A stretch of 37,028 nt of DNA, taken from the IMG/VR virus record IMGVR_UViG_3300030104_006867, positions 1 through 37,028 of that record. One strand, 5' to 3'. The translations under genes were made by a program, and so were the position numbers. Numbering within the stretch: position 1 is the first letter of the stretch; each line of letters begins with the position of its first letter. This stretch comes from a virus. The notes below the pieces were generated by a model, which was given only the letters and a program-made list of their open reading frames with translations, was not told the origin of the DNA and searched no databases. Positions 1-10,261 of this stretch are shown here, in pieces.

Positions 1-19
1 ATACACCTTTTTTAGTCAT
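1..19 (-). CDS. Start of a downstream gene, cut by the window edge
   Basis: Only the first six codons are present (MTKKGV), so no function can be given. The start is well supported: a perfect GGAGG ribosome binding site at 28-32 lies 8 nt before the ATG at 17-19. It follows the 870-aa fibre gene by 13 nt and probably continues the same tail-fibre operon. Confidence 0.6.
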
Positions 20-32
20 TATTCAGACCTCC

Positions 33-2645
33 TTATGATACGATCTGTGAACCAGATGCAGTGATTTCTAATCTATCTGCCACGTTTGCATATGCTCGAA
101 GTTTATATCCCGTTGCAAGGTACTTCGGTTGCTCACAAATCTCAATTGTTGAGTCAGCAGGGACCACCATATCATATACGAGATATGATTGAACATTATT
201 ACTTCCATCTGACCAGTAAACTCTTGCTTTTACGTCATTCGATCCATCATTGTTACAAAGAAGAATACTCTGAACAACAGAAGGATAAGAAGATGAAGTA
301 TAAAGATCAGTATCCGTAGCAGCAGAGGAAAGTGCGATCTGAGCATCCCAGAGAGCAGTATCCTCTTTTTCCTCTACAATAATGGTTGCTTCTAATGCTG
401 AGCTAGAACTTCCTTTAAGTTCAATTGTTTCACTTGGGCCTAGAACTTTTGGTTGCTTGAGCAATTCAACTGCTGAACCTGCAGGAACTGGTATGGTATG
501 TGCAAAGGAGAAGTTTGTTTGCATCTCACCACTAACCGTAACCTCAGATGCACTGATATTACATATATGAATAGAGTGAACCACTGTTCGGATAGTAGCA
601 GTTGCACTTGCAGTGTATGCAGTTGCCATTGATGCCGTAACATCATACTGAGTCGCACCACTGATACTAGTATTAAACTGACCAGAACCACCAGCAGCAA
701 TACCAGTAAGTTGTGAACCGTCACCAATGTAAGTTGTGACACCAACAGCAGATCCAACGGTTGCACCTGTTCCTACAGCATCCTTGGTAAAGATTACATT
801 CGCAATATTGGCCGAATCTCCACTGTTACCAATGTAGATCTTCCCACCCATGTTAGCATGAGAAGTACACTGATAGTAAAGTATATCAGGTGCATCAAAC
901 TGAACATCCCATTCTAAAGTTGTTCCATCACCAGCATCATTGTTAGTAACACCATCATTATATGCTGTTCCTGCTGAACCATTTGGATCACTTTGGATTC
1001 TAAATGGATGACCACCCGATGAGTTTACAAAGTTATATCTCTTTCCTCTCTGTAAGTATATTGTAGGATCACTCTCTGCTCCAGTAAGTCCTGGTCCATC
1101 GAAGGTGTAATGATCACTACCACTTGCACCTAAAGTCCATGAACCAAATGCACCAGAGAAACTAGTTGCATATTGAATACCACTAACCGTTGAGCCGACA
1201 CTTAGAGTCTCAAATTTTTTGGAATTATCATAATAGAGTTCTACGGCTCCGTCATGATTACATCTAAGAAACTCGTCACCATAATCACTCGCTTCAAAAT
1301 GAATATCGTCAGCAACTATCCTTAATTTGCCAGTGGTATTCCTAATAATACTATCTGTACGATCATGGTGGATGTCTAAATCTCCATCATTCCCGAATTT
1401 AGCTTTAACATTGTCCCTAAAGGTTAAGGTATCAGCAGAAGCATCAAATGTAATGGAGGTAACACCTGCCTGAGATCCTTGGAAGTTAACATCACTATTT
1501 TGGAACGTGCTAACACCACTGAGGACAACACCACCAAGAAGTTTTGCCTCAGTGCTTGTAATAATATTATCTGTAGACGCAACACCAGTTAGTCCTGAAC
1601 CATCACCAGTGATAACACCAACCACTGATATACCACTAGGATTGACTTCCAGTGACTTGGTTCCACCAGCAACAATGTTTACATGATCAGCAGCAGGTTG
1701 AATTAAACCAGTGTTTGGATCACCTGTAAAGAATATACTTGCTTGTGAAGTTGTACCACCAGTGTATCCAATCGCACCAAAAGCATTATCCCCATACTTA
1801 CTTAAAAACTTACCACCTTGATTAAATGGTGCAGCATCTACCCATTGAGCACTACTACTATCATCATAGTATATGAATAGTCTTGCTAGAGTTGAGTTAT
1901 ACCAGAGGTCACCATCACTAGGGCTTGAAGGGGCACTATCTGATGCAGTTACGGATGCTCCTCCTCCTCCACCACCTTGAATAAAGATAGTAGCAATACC
2001 AACATCAGTGTTGAACAACACATCACTAACACCTGTACCAACAAAATTGACTTGAGTGAAACCAAATCCAACTAATCCACTTGCACCTAGTCCATCACTA
2101 CCTGTGCTTCCGATACCAATTCCAAGACCTTTAAGTTGAGAACCATCACCAATATAAGTTATAACTCCTACAGCTCCCCCAATTGTTGCTCCTGTTCCCA
2201 CTGCGTCAGGAGTGATGACTAAATTTGCAACGGTGCTGATACCTGTATAGTTTAGATGAGTGCCGTTTGCTCTGGTTACAATACCAGTTGGAATATTCGC
2301 AGTGCCGATTACATCTAAACTACTTACGGTGGCAACTCCACTAATATAAAGTTCACTTAATGTGCCAAGACTTGGTATCGTTGTTACACCAGTTATATTT
2401 AAATTACCTACCTGTGCATTATGAGCAACAACAGTGGTAACAATACCCGTTGTGCCGTTAAGTGTAACTATTGTACCAACACCAGTTACACTTAAATCTG
2501 TTGCCGCTATACCACCGATTACGTCTAGATCTGTTGCAGGAATAGTGCTTCCAATACCAACCCTGTTGGTCGTTGCATCTGCAAATATTAGATCGGTGTT
2601 TACTTCTAAACCGTTCTTTACTACGAAATTCTTATTTACAGCCAT
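33..2645 (-). CDS. Tail-fibre-like virion protein with an embedded cupredoxin-like domain (870 aa)
   Basis: A large, low-complexity, Gly/Thr/Val-rich protein of the kind that forms cyanophage tail fibres. It contains repeated modules of the pattern VGVxTYIGDGSQLxG (two copies of a roughly 30-residue unit) and a related GDGSGLTG copy. Residues about 507-605 look like a small blue-copper domain: His546, then the cluster Cys593-x2-His596-x2-Met599, the same ligand order as plastocyanin and amicyanin. The C-terminal ~200 residues contain two similar beta-rich segments and may be a receptor-binding or trimerisation tip. A TATAAATA late promoter lies 32 bp before the ATG, so it is probably a late gene. 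The fibre role is inferred from composition and context. The copper-domain reading rests on visible ligand residues only. Confidence 0.7.
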   Translation of the reverse strand: MAVNKNFVVKNGLEVNTDLIFADATTNRVGIGSTIPATDLDVIGGIAATDLSVTGVGTIVTLNGTTGIVTTVVAHNAQVGNLNITGVTTIPSLGTLSELYISGVATVSSLDVIGTANIPTGIVTRANGTHLNYTGISTVANLVITPDAVGTGATIGGAVGVITYIGDGSQLKGLGIGIGSTGSDGLGASGLVGFGFTQVNFVGTGVSDVLFNTDVGIATIFIQGGGGGGASVTASDSAPSSPSDGDLWYNSTLARLFIYYDDSSSAQWVDAAPFNQGGKFLSKYGDNAFGAIGYTGGTTSQASIFFTGDPNTGLIQPAADHVNIVAGGTKSLEVNPSGISVVGVITGDGSGLTGVASTDNIITSTEAKLLGGVVLSGVSTFQNSDVNFQGSQAGVTSITFDASADTLTFRDNVKAKFGNDGDLDIHHDRTDSIIRNTTGKLRIVADDIHFEASDYGDEFLRCNHDGAVELYYDNSKKFETLSVGSTVSGIQYATSFSGAFGSWTLGASGSDHYTFDGPGLTGAESDPTIYLQRGKRYNFVNSSGGHPFRIQSDPNGSAGTAYNDGVTNNDAGDGTTLEWDVQFDAPDILYYQCTSHANMGGKIYIGNSGDSANIANVIFTKDAVGTGATVGSAVGVTTYIGDGSQLTGIAAGGSGQFNTSISGATQYDVTASMATAYTASATATIRTVVHSIHICNISASEVTVSGEMQTNFSFAHTIPVPAGSAVELLKQPKVLGPSETIELKGSSSSALEATIIVEEKEDTALWDAQIALSSAATDTDLYTSSSYPSVVQSILLCNNDGSNDVKARVYWSDGSNNVQSYLVYDMVVPADSTIEICEQPKYLATGYKLRAYANVADRLEITASGSQIVS
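703..789 (-). repeat. Repeat module copy 2 in the 870-aa fibre gene
   Basis: Encodes a module of the form DAVGTGATVGSAVGVTTYIG followed by DGSQLTG. It is a diverged copy of the module at 2131-2219. DNA identity is clearly visible, with most differences at third codon positions. Confidence 0.75.
2131..2219 (-). repeat. Repeat module copy 1 in the 870-aa fibre gene
   Basis: Encodes DAVGTGATIGGAVGVITYIG followed by DGSQLKG, paralogous to 703-789. A shorter related GDGSGLTG segment lies between the two, and another occurs in the 1962-aa protein (VVGIVTATSFKGDGSGL). Confidence 0.75.
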
Positions 2646-2676
2646 TTTGGGTTCACTCTCCCCCGTTATTTTTTAT

Positions 2677-2684
2677 TATTTATA
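2677..2684 (-). promoter_or_regulatory. T4-type late promoter TATAAATA
   Basis: A perfect TATAAATA on the minus strand, overlapping the stop codon of the 522-aa gene and 32 bp upstream of the 870-aa fibre ATG. T4-like phages use this motif with the gp55/gp33 system for late transcription, and gp33 is encoded in this window. Confidence 0.7.
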
Positions 2685-4248
2685 CTGCTTCAATCTTAAT
2701 CGTACCTACTTTTTTATCGTTTCCTCCAACAGTTCCCGTGGCCGTCCCAAGTCCATCAAATCCAACTCCTCCTCTATTAATATTACCACCTAAAGCACCA
2801 CCTCCACCACCAGCAGAACCTCCACCACCAGCAGAACCAGCATTGAATTGATAGTTTAATCCTGCTTTATATCCTCTTATTACCGTAGAATTGTTAAAAT
2901 TAACAGTCTTTTGACCATCCTTTCCTGTAAAGAACGTCGTTGATCCAATAGATACACAAGGTGCGATTCCCTGAGTTTGCCAATAATCACCAATGGTACA
3001 TCTAGAAACTCTACCACCAGTGCTATTGTTAATCGCATCACTAAAATTAGTGGTGCTTCCTGCGTATAATCCTTCAAGTGTTAGGTTGGGATTAAATCCG
3101 ATACCACCCCCTGTGCCTGGTGTAGGAGAATTACCACCACTGCTACCACCAGATCCACCACCACATGCGACTAATAACTCACCTCCTTTATAGAAGAATG
3201 ATCCACCCCCACCTGCACCATTATTAGGATTTGGAGCATTGCCACCTGATGGCCATATTGCTGCACCTAAATTAGCAACATACTCTTGACCCTTTTCGAG
3301 TGTTAAATTAAACGTGCTTGTTCCACCATCCTTTCCTGTCTGCAAAGAACCATCCTCCCCTGCAGCACCTGCTAATGTTATCTTAACACTTATATCATCC
3401 TCTGGTGCATAAATTGAATATATTCTATTCCAATTTGATGTGACAGCGATACCTACTTCATCAGGAATTATTTCAAGGTCTTCATCTACTAAATCAACTT
3501 CTTGAGTGCTGTGTAAGGTGGCATTCACATCAAACTCTTCAATATAGAGAACCTTTCTGTCAGTTGAAGCAACAACATTAAAGTCAACTGTATCAGAATT
3601 CAATGGAGAATTAGATGCACTTGGATGAGATACAACACATCTAATCGTAGATACTCCTATAGTGTCTGAGGAGATAGTAAGGGAAGTGGTTGCTGATCCT
3701 GCAATAATGGTGCTATCAGTTAGATCACTACCATCTTGTTGCCACTGATAAACAAGAAGATTGTCTGTGCTATCGGTGGTTGTTGCTGTAATATTAAATT
3801 TAGCATTAGCATCAACAACAACGGTTGATATTCCTGGTTGTGATGTAATTGAGATGGTAGGTCTAACACCTAATCCTACTGTATCAGAAAGAAATGGTTG
3901 ATTTAAAGCAGTTCCTGTTGATCTACCAACACCATAAGCTGATGCCACATACTTTGTTTCCAAATAAAATTGCCTTCCAGTATCATCAGGGTCAACTAAT
4001 CCAGTTAGAGTAAGAGTGGTAGCGATACCAACATTAGCTGTTGATCCTGATCCTATCGCACCAACACCTATCTCATACCACTGATAAGATAAATGTCCTG
4101 TGCCTACAGGAGTTGCCGTGACAATTCCTGTAAAAGATACTGATGATTCAACAGTTACAATTCCTACAGGTTCTTGTAAAAATGATAATGTTGGTCCGTT
4201 TAGATCAAGAGTAGTGGGAACACTACGGAATACCTTAAATCCTATCAT
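2680..4248 (-). CDS. Ig-like and glycine-rich tail adhesin (522 aa)
   Basis: Residues about 17-108 and 130-230 look like two Ig-like beta-sandwich domains. Both have a YQW core, followed by the alternating hydrophobic strands usual for phage Ig-like decorations. From about residue 290 the protein becomes very glycine-rich (AGGGGSFFYKGGELLVACGG and later runs of G), ending in a short beta segment. This resembles the glycine-rich receptor-recognition domains of T-even adhesins and other phage tail tips. The ATG overlaps the stop of the upstream 1962-aa gene (ATGA), so the two are probably translationally coupled. A role in host recognition is inferred. It could instead be a baseplate-attached decoration. 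Confidence 0.65.
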   Translation of the reverse strand: MIGFKVFRSVPTTLDLNGPTLSFLQEPVGIVTVESSVSFTGIVTATPVGTGHLSYQWYEIGVGAIGSGSTANVGIATTLTLTGLVDPDDTGRQFYLETKYVASAYGVGRSTGTALNQPFLSDTVGLGVRPTISITSQPGISTVVVDANAKFNITATTTDSTDNLLVYQWQQDGSDLTDSTIIAGSATTSLTISSDTIGVSTIRCVVSHPSASNSPLNSDTVDFNVVASTDRKVLYIEEFDVNATLHSTQEVDLVDEDLEIIPDEVGIAVTSNWNRIYSIYAPEDDISVKITLAGAAGEDGSLQTGKDGGTSTFNLTLEKGQEYVANLGAAIWPSGGNAPNPNNGAGGGGSFFYKGGELLVACGGGSGGSSGGNSPTPGTGGGIGFNPNLTLEGLYAGSTTNFSDAINNSTGGRVSRCTIGDYWQTQGIAPCVSIGSTTFFTGKDGQKTVNFNNSTVIRGYKAGLNYQFNAGSAGGGGSAGGGGGALGGNINRGGVGFDGLGTATGTVGGNDKKVGTIKIEAV

Positions 4249-7200
4249 GCGAAGTTCTGTCCTCCGATAACTCCATATAGTCCAGAAGTTGTAATATTGT
4301 CACCATCAAATAACATGAACGAATAGATGTCAGATTTTAGTCCTACCTGCGTCACCTCAGGCACGACTCCACCAGGAAATAGAACAGGAATAGATGTTCC
4401 ACTATTATCTTTGAAGGTTCCTATTCCAACTGAATATCCAGTAGAGTCTTGTTCTATCTTGATTGTAAATGCAGTTGCTCCAGATGGTGGGTTCGTTACT
4501 TTAAAGTTGGTGATTGCCTCATCAACAGTAAGAGTAAATGTTTGAGATATTGCAAGATCAAGAGTTACAACACCACTTGATGATGACACAGAGCCTGGAC
4601 TTTCAAAGTATGTTTTAAATCTTGTCGATCCTTCTAGATCAATATCTGCTCGTGGAACTAGTGTTCCTAATCCAACACTGTTTGTTTTAATTGAAACTCC
4701 TGTTCCAACATTTAAAGTGGTTGCGGTAATAACACCTGCGTTAATTTTACCAACAGATGATGTCTGTAGATCAAAGTTGGTTGCAGTAAGAACACCAGTG
4801 ACTTGAAGATCCTTAGTAGTAGTAAATCCTGCAAAGACTGCATTGTTTCTTACATTTAAGGCTGTGGTTCCTATTCCAGTGATACCCACATCTAGAATGA
4901 AATGTGGTTCAGAGTTACCGATACCAAATCGTTTTGTTGCTGTGAGGATTGGAGCATAACCAGCAGAGTTACCCGAACCAACATTCTCCAAGAGACTATC
5001 TGTTGGAAGATTATTCAACCCAGAACCATCACCTTTGAAGCTAGTAGCAGTTACGATACCAACAACATTTACATTACCAATCGCATGAAGTTTATATCCG
5101 TTGGCAGTGGTGCCAATACCCACACCAGTTCCATCTACTGAGAATAAGGATGAACCAGCACCAACCTGAAGTGTATTCAAACCAGGTGATGTTGTTCCTA
5201 TACCTAATTGATCGAAGACTCCAATGTCAAGTGTCTTGGAAATACTAATATTACCAAAGCGATACCAATCATTATCTGTTGTATAAACCCAACCAGTGTA
5301 TCCACCTTTAGTTGGATTAGCAAAATAAGTTATGTCACCTGGATTTCCTGCGAGTGAAGGAGTTCCAACACCGATTGTTTGTTTTCTAGAAACTGTTGCA
5401 TCACCTTGCAAGAACAATGAATTAGATTCAATACCCTTACTTGAGGTTGATGTAAGTTTATTATTGAAGATTACTGGGCCATCAAACTCAGATATGATGT
5501 TAGCATTTGGACCACCCTCAACTCTTAGTGATCTACTAATCGATGCCTCAAGTGGAGTCAGAACATCAAATCCAATGTTAATTCCACTCTCTGATGCGTC
5601 CTCTCCTGTTGTTGTAGGAATAGGTGCATCAAATACTTCCTCCTGACCCGTGGCAGAACTTACTTTCTTGTTACCAATATAGAAGTCACCAGCATCATTC
5701 ATACCAGTGTAAACATTCACACCACCATCTTTCTTAGTTGATTGAGAAAGCAGTTCCTCCTGTGCAGTCAAACTACGATCTTGTTTATCAGGAAGTGCAG
5801 TGGAGTAATTACCAGGCCCAAATCCAACATACTCAAACGTCTGACCTGATGCACGAATAATAGAGTTTCTTCTAAACTCAATCGGACGGCACTTTACTTT
5901 CTTAATAACTGTGTTTATCGCATATGTTGATGCTTGTGTCCCCTGTGCTCCTCTGAACACAGTGATTGGATTGCCAGTAACAGTAGACTTAACACGAACT
6001 ATCTCAGATCCAACCTCTAAGAAATCACCAATATTAATATCAAGGTCACCTATGTTCGTGATAGAAAGACTTGTCGTGGATTCTGTTAAAACAGCAGAGG
6101 ATAATGTAGTTGTAATACCAGCGTATTCAGCAACTTGTCTACCACCTAAGTTTTCATTATCCACTGAGATGTTACCACCAGCAGATGCGTATCCAAACTT
6201 ATAAGCAAACATTGTGCCATCAGCATCAGGAGCTGTGGTTCCCACACCTATGTTTACGTTGAATGAATTTTGATCATTTACTTTTTTAACAATAAAATCA
6301 CCACGATATAGTGGTCTATCGGATCCACCCAATTCAATCTTATTGTCAACTGACAGTCCATGTCTTTGTGCCGTCGTGACAACACCTACACCCGTTACTT
6401 TATTGTAATTAAATGCGGTTACGTTCAATGCTTGTCCAGTCACATGAACTGATGCAGCAGCGAGGTTTGTTAATCCTATTCCAGCAGAGCTAGAAGCTCC
6501 GATGGTTGAAGCAGATGCAACTTGGAATTGTTTTGTTGCTCCAGTATCAATACCAGTTATTCTGTATAAACTATTAAATTCATCATTACTGTCAGGCACT
6601 ACACCTTTAACCTCTACAGTATCTCCGATATTATCGTAGATTGCGGTAACGGTTACTATACCAGTGATGTGTCCAGATGTGGTAGCAATTCCGACAACAT
6701 TTAAAGAATCACCGATGGCGTATGAACTACCACCATCCATGATTTTAACATCGACAATGTTACCAGCAGCATTGATTTCTACCCTACCTGTCGCAAAATT
6801 ACCTTGAGTTGATATACCACCAGCAGAAACTAAGTTTGCATTATATAAGAATCCAGCAGATCCTGATCCATATCCAGTACCACTACTTGCGATACCAACT
6901 GAAGTTACTCTGTTCAATCCATGATCTATTGTGCTAAAGAAGGTATGTGCTGTTCCAGCTGAGTTAGAGGTAAGAGCAGTGATTCCAAATCCAATGCTAA
7001 GATCAAAGATCGCCTCATCTATTGTTTCTTTTGTAATACTATGCTGAAGATTATCTATTACAACTTGACCAATTGGATCAGGTAATGCGTAAGATGTTGC
7101 TTCCTTGCAATCAGATTTTGGATTATCTCTGTTTAATTGTGGATAGAGATTTTGAATTGGTTGTGAGTATTTTTCTGTAGAGAAAGGACTCGCTGTTGGT

Positions 7201-10133
7201 TTGTTTGAAGCATTAGTAACCAATAAATGATAGATACCATCCTGAATACCAGCAACATACTCTTGAATTTGTTGTGCTCTGTAAACTTGGAATGTACCAG
7301 GAAACTTTTTCTGAGTAAATGTTGGAAGACTTGTGGTCCTAGAGTCAATATTGTTTGTTATTGTTCCTGGCCCAAGGGTGCTCGTAAGTGTAACAGTAAA
7401 CTCTCTTGCACTACTTACACCAGAAACATTAAATGTTCCATTAAATCCTGAATTAGCAGTTCCAACTGGATTTTCCGTGCTTGTTATGTTTTTAACTTCT
7501 ACTTGAGCACCAGTTTTTAAACCATGTGGCAATTCAGATAAGAAGTGTGCGGTGTTACTTGCCCACCGTGCGTTTGATATGAAACTAAAGTTTCTTTGCT
7601 CATTTTCATTACTCAAACTAACAGCAGTAGGACTAAAGTATGATGCTACCTCTGCGTCAGTTGCACCAGTTACAGTTCCAGAATCCTCTATGATATATCC
7701 ATCAACTGGAGGTCTCGCAGATGTAATTCCAGTTCCTGATGGAATGACATAACGAGCACGATATACACTGTCTATGATATTTCTTGTGTCTGGAGTTCTC
7801 TTGATAAACGATCTAGGTGTAGCATCACCAAGAGTTGTCGATCCTAATCCAACAACAGTAGAGAATATATCATTATCTGTTGCAGCAGTTCCTACAGTGA
7901 CATACCACTGACTTTCATTTATATCAAATTGTATGGGATGTCCTATATCACCAGCGATTTTATCAGAAACTCTACTGGTTACATGTAAAATACCACCTTT
8001 ATTATTAATGGTTAAAGCATCACCAGCCACAGCATCATTAAGTGTTTGACCAATTTTAATTTGATCATTACTTACACCAGATGTGATTGCAAAGTAAACT
8101 CTATTTGAATCTAAACCATCAGGTAAGTGTCCATTCTCACTAATGACACGAATACTTTCACCCTCTATCAAACTGTGGTCTTCAGTAAGGGTTAGTATGT
8201 TTGAAGTTATACTACTAACTCCAGCAGCTCTCCCCACCTCAAATGATTTTTCAAATGATAATTGAGTATCAGAGAGTTCTGTATTCGGCATAATGATTCT
8301 TGCCGAATGCTCATTAGTAACTCCTGATGCATCAGGTATTAAAACATTTAATTTATCATTTACTTTCGCACCAACTCTGTAACCTTCTATAACACTACTT
8401 GGTTTTGCATCTGGGTTAGTTTGATTATATAAGTATAGACGACTCGTTGATCCCACACCAACAGCAGTTCCCGTTTTTTTAACATCTATCGCATCATACT
8501 CAATTGCAATTTCAGAAGATTCTATTTGTTTTGGTGGAATTATATGAGTAATATATCCAACATCATCTCTTGCAAATGCGTCTTTTTTGAAACCCTCTGA
8601 TACTAATGATTTTGCACCAAAGTTAGAGTTAGAGTTTGTAACAGATAAATCACCACCAGTTTCAGATAGCAAATGTTGAGCATATCCAATTGCAAATACA
8701 GATACTATCTGTATGACAGAATCATTACTTGCCTTAATATGGAAATTTCTATAATTTGGTTTATATACCGCCCTTGAATCTGAATTTAGATTTTCATTAC
8801 CTGCTACCGTGCTATCTTTATACTGTCCCTCTGTTGCGTTATACTTTACAAAAGCATTATTATCTTTTTGTAGACCAATACCAGTATATTGTGCCACAAC
8901 CATTGATTTAAATCCTGTGGCCTTATTTCCATCAGCATGAAGACCACACATACCAAAGACAGATCTTAATGATATATTGAATACATATGGAGATGCAGAA
9001 GTGACAGTATCAACTTGAAGATTAACTGAAGATCCTGTTACAGATGGTAATGGGTTTAATGGTGAATTTAATACTTTATATTTAAACTCTGTTGTTCCGT
9101 TTGCATTTGTAGTAACAACATCACTAACAACAAATTGTCCACTATATCCATCAGCAGTGATACCACTTACTTGGAACGCAGTGTCTACGTCTAAACCTTC
9201 TATTGCATCCTCTAATTCAACGGTAATAACTGTTGATGAGGTTGCTCCATCACCCGCTTTAATACTAGAAATACCAACTGTCCCTCCAGTTGGTCCAACA
9301 ATTCTATATTCATCAATTTTTGGTTGAATATCAAGACCTGATGATGGATAGTCAGGTTCAATCTCTCTACCAGATGATGGACCATACGCCAAACCAACTT
9401 TTTCATAGAACATATCAAGATCGGTTCTTGCAGCATCAAAGTTTGATATAAAGGCATCATCAATTTTTACATTATTGACACCATCTGCATATTCAAAGAC
9501 TGTTAGTTTATGGTGTGAAAAATTAGGAACAAACTTATTTCCAGTGTAATCCTTATAAACAGAACCGTTGGGATCACCATCAAAAACGGTAAATTGCCAC
9601 ATATAGCAGGTTCCAGTCAATCTGAAAATAGCAGATCTCTCAATATCTGCATTTTCTGGATTTGGAACGTATTTTGGTCTAATTTTTGTTTTTCTTAAAT
9701 CTAATCCAACAATAGAAGTACCACGAGGCATAATAACTCCCCCGAAGACACTATTCATCTTATAAAGTGCATTATCCTCAGTTGCTAAATCATAGTTTGT
9801 TGTCAAAGACCATGCAGAGAAGTTATCAGAACTACTACCATCTCTGAGTCTAAAATTATCTGTTCCATCTGGAATCCACCCTGGCCTATTGTCTACAATA
9901 TGCTCACCAGGATATAGAAGAATTGTTGTCTTACTAAATCTATCGTTATCTAATCCTTTCTGATATGAAAACCTTGCCGCTTCAATAAGAGCTCTTTGAA
10001 TGGTTTTAAATGGACGGGTTAATGAATTTCCTTGATTCTCAATACTATCTGTGGCATCCAAATCATTTGGATTAACGTACAGAATATTGCCACGAACATT
10101 CTTCAGGAAATTATCTAGACGACTGAGAGGCAT
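4245..10133 (-). CDS. Giant tail-fibre/baseplate virion protein with pectin-lyase-like start (1962 aa)
   Basis: The largest gene of the window. Residues 15-60 carry ILYVNPNDLDATDS followed by PFKTIQRALIEAARF, a typical entry into a right-handed beta-helix of the pectate-lyase type. The long middle part is a chain of beta-rich, Gly/Val/Thr segments. The last ~400 residues contain the VGIGTT and FKGDGSGL-type modules also found in the 870-aa fibre. No catalytic residues of a lyase can be recognised, so a structural or receptor-binding role is more likely than enzyme activity. It lies between the 522-aa adhesin (ATGA overlap) and a 128-bp intergenic region that carries a late-promoter-like box. 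Similar very long proteins are common in cyanophage tail modules. Confidence 0.7.
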   Translation of the reverse strand: MPLSRLDNFLKNVRGNILYVNPNDLDATDSIENQGNSLTRPFKTIQRALIEAARFSYQKGLDNDRFSKTTILLYPGEHIVDNRPGWIPDGTDNFRLRDGSSSDNFSAWSLTTNYDLATEDNALYKMNSVFGGVIMPRGTSIVGLDLRKTKIRPKYVPNPENADIERSAIFRLTGTCYMWQFTVFDGDPNGSVYKDYTGNKFVPNFSHHKLTVFEYADGVNNVKIDDAFISNFDAARTDLDMFYEKVGLAYGPSSGREIEPDYPSSGLDIQPKIDEYRIVGPTGGTVGISSIKAGDGATSSTVITVELEDAIEGLDVDTAFQVSGITADGYSGQFVVSDVVTTNANGTTEFKYKVLNSPLNPLPSVTGSSVNLQVDTVTSASPYVFNISLRSVFGMCGLHADGNKATGFKSMVVAQYTGIGLQKDNNAFVKYNATEGQYKDSTVAGNENLNSDSRAVYKPNYRNFHIKASNDSVIQIVSVFAIGYAQHLLSETGGDLSVTNSNSNFGAKSLVSEGFKKDAFARDDVGYITHIIPPKQIESSEIAIEYDAIDVKKTGTAVGVGSTSRLYLYNQTNPDAKPSSVIEGYRVGAKVNDKLNVLIPDASGVTNEHSARIIMPNTELSDTQLSFEKSFEVGRAAGVSSITSNILTLTEDHSLIEGESIRVISENGHLPDGLDSNRVYFAITSGVSNDQIKIGQTLNDAVAGDALTINNKGGILHVTSRVSDKIAGDIGHPIQFDINESQWYVTVGTAATDNDIFSTVVGLGSTTLGDATPRSFIKRTPDTRNIIDSVYRARYVIPSGTGITSARPPVDGYIIEDSGTVTGATDAEVASYFSPTAVSLSNENEQRNFSFISNARWASNTAHFLSELPHGLKTGAQVEVKNITSTENPVGTANSGFNGTFNVSGVSSAREFTVTLTSTLGPGTITNNIDSRTTSLPTFTQKKFPGTFQVYRAQQIQEYVAGIQDGIYHLLVTNASNKPTASPFSTEKYSQPIQNLYPQLNRDNPKSDCKEATSYALPDPIGQVVIDNLQHSITKETIDEAIFDLSIGFGITALTSNSAGTAHTFFSTIDHGLNRVTSVGIASSGTGYGSGSAGFLYNANLVSAGGISTQGNFATGRVEINAAGNIVDVKIMDGGSSYAIGDSLNVVGIATTSGHITGIVTVTAIYDNIGDTVEVKGVVPDSNDEFNSLYRITGIDTGATKQFQVASASTIGASSSAGIGLTNLAAASVHVTGQALNVTAFNYNKVTGVGVVTTAQRHGLSVDNKIELGGSDRPLYRGDFIVKKVNDQNSFNVNIGVGTTAPDADGTMFAYKFGYASAGGNISVDNENLGGRQVAEYAGITTTLSSAVLTESTTSLSITNIGDLDINIGDFLEVGSEIVRVKSTVTGNPITVFRGAQGTQASTYAINTVIKKVKCRPIEFRRNSIIRASGQTFEYVGFGPGNYSTALPDKQDRSLTAQEELLSQSTKKDGGVNVYTGMNDAGDFYIGNKKVSSATGQEEVFDAPIPTTTGEDASESGINIGFDVLTPLEASISRSLRVEGGPNANIISEFDGPVIFNNKLTSTSSKGIESNSLFLQGDATVSRKQTIGVGTPSLAGNPGDITYFANPTKGGYTGWVYTTDNDWYRFGNISISKTLDIGVFDQLGIGTTSPGLNTLQVGAGSSLFSVDGTGVGIGTTANGYKLHAIGNVNVVGIVTATSFKGDGSGLNNLPTDSLLENVGSGNSAGYAPILTATKRFGIGNSEPHFILDVGITGIGTTALNVRNNAVFAGFTTTKDLQVTGVLTATNFDLQTSSVGKINAGVITATTLNVGTGVSIKTNSVGLGTLVPRADIDLEGSTRFKTYFESPGSVSSSSGVVTLDLAISQTFTLTVDEAITNFKVTNPPSGATAFTIKIEQDSTGYSVGIGTFKDNSGTSIPVLFPGGVVPEVTQVGLKSDIYSFMLFDGDNITTSGLYGVIGGQNFA

Positions 10134-10163
10134 CTTATTTGCACTATGAGTTCTGTTATGACT

Positions 10164-10171
10164 TATTTATC
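10164..10171 (-). promoter_or_regulatory. Late-promoter-like box GATAAATA
   Basis: GATAAATA on the minus strand, one mismatch from TATAAATA, 31 bp upstream of the 1962-aa gene. It is in a true intergenic gap and at the same distance as the perfect box at 2677, which supports it. The same 8-mer also occurs by chance inside a coding region, so confidence is moderate. Confidence 0.45.
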
Positions 10172-10207
10172 ATAGGAGAGTCCCGTGTTTAAAAAAGTAA
10201 TGAGGTC

Positions 10208-10228
10208 AAAAAATTTGGCGAATTTTTT
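10208..10228. terminator. Possible AT-rich hairpin/terminator in the 10134-10261 gap
   Basis: An 8-bp inverted repeat AAAAAATT-TGGCG-AATTTTTT. On either strand the 3' arm gives a T-run. The stem is weak (A/T only), so termination is uncertain. The rest of the 128-bp gap shows only the GATAAATA box. Confidence 0.3.
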
Positions 10229-10261
10229 TCCCGACTTTTTTGAAAATGAAAGCTATTTTTC

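Noticed and set aside
86-570. Plus-strand ORFs (77 and 62 aa) within the 870-aa fibre gene
   Set aside because: Shadow frames of a long, clearly coding minus-strand gene; no ribosome site or family pattern.
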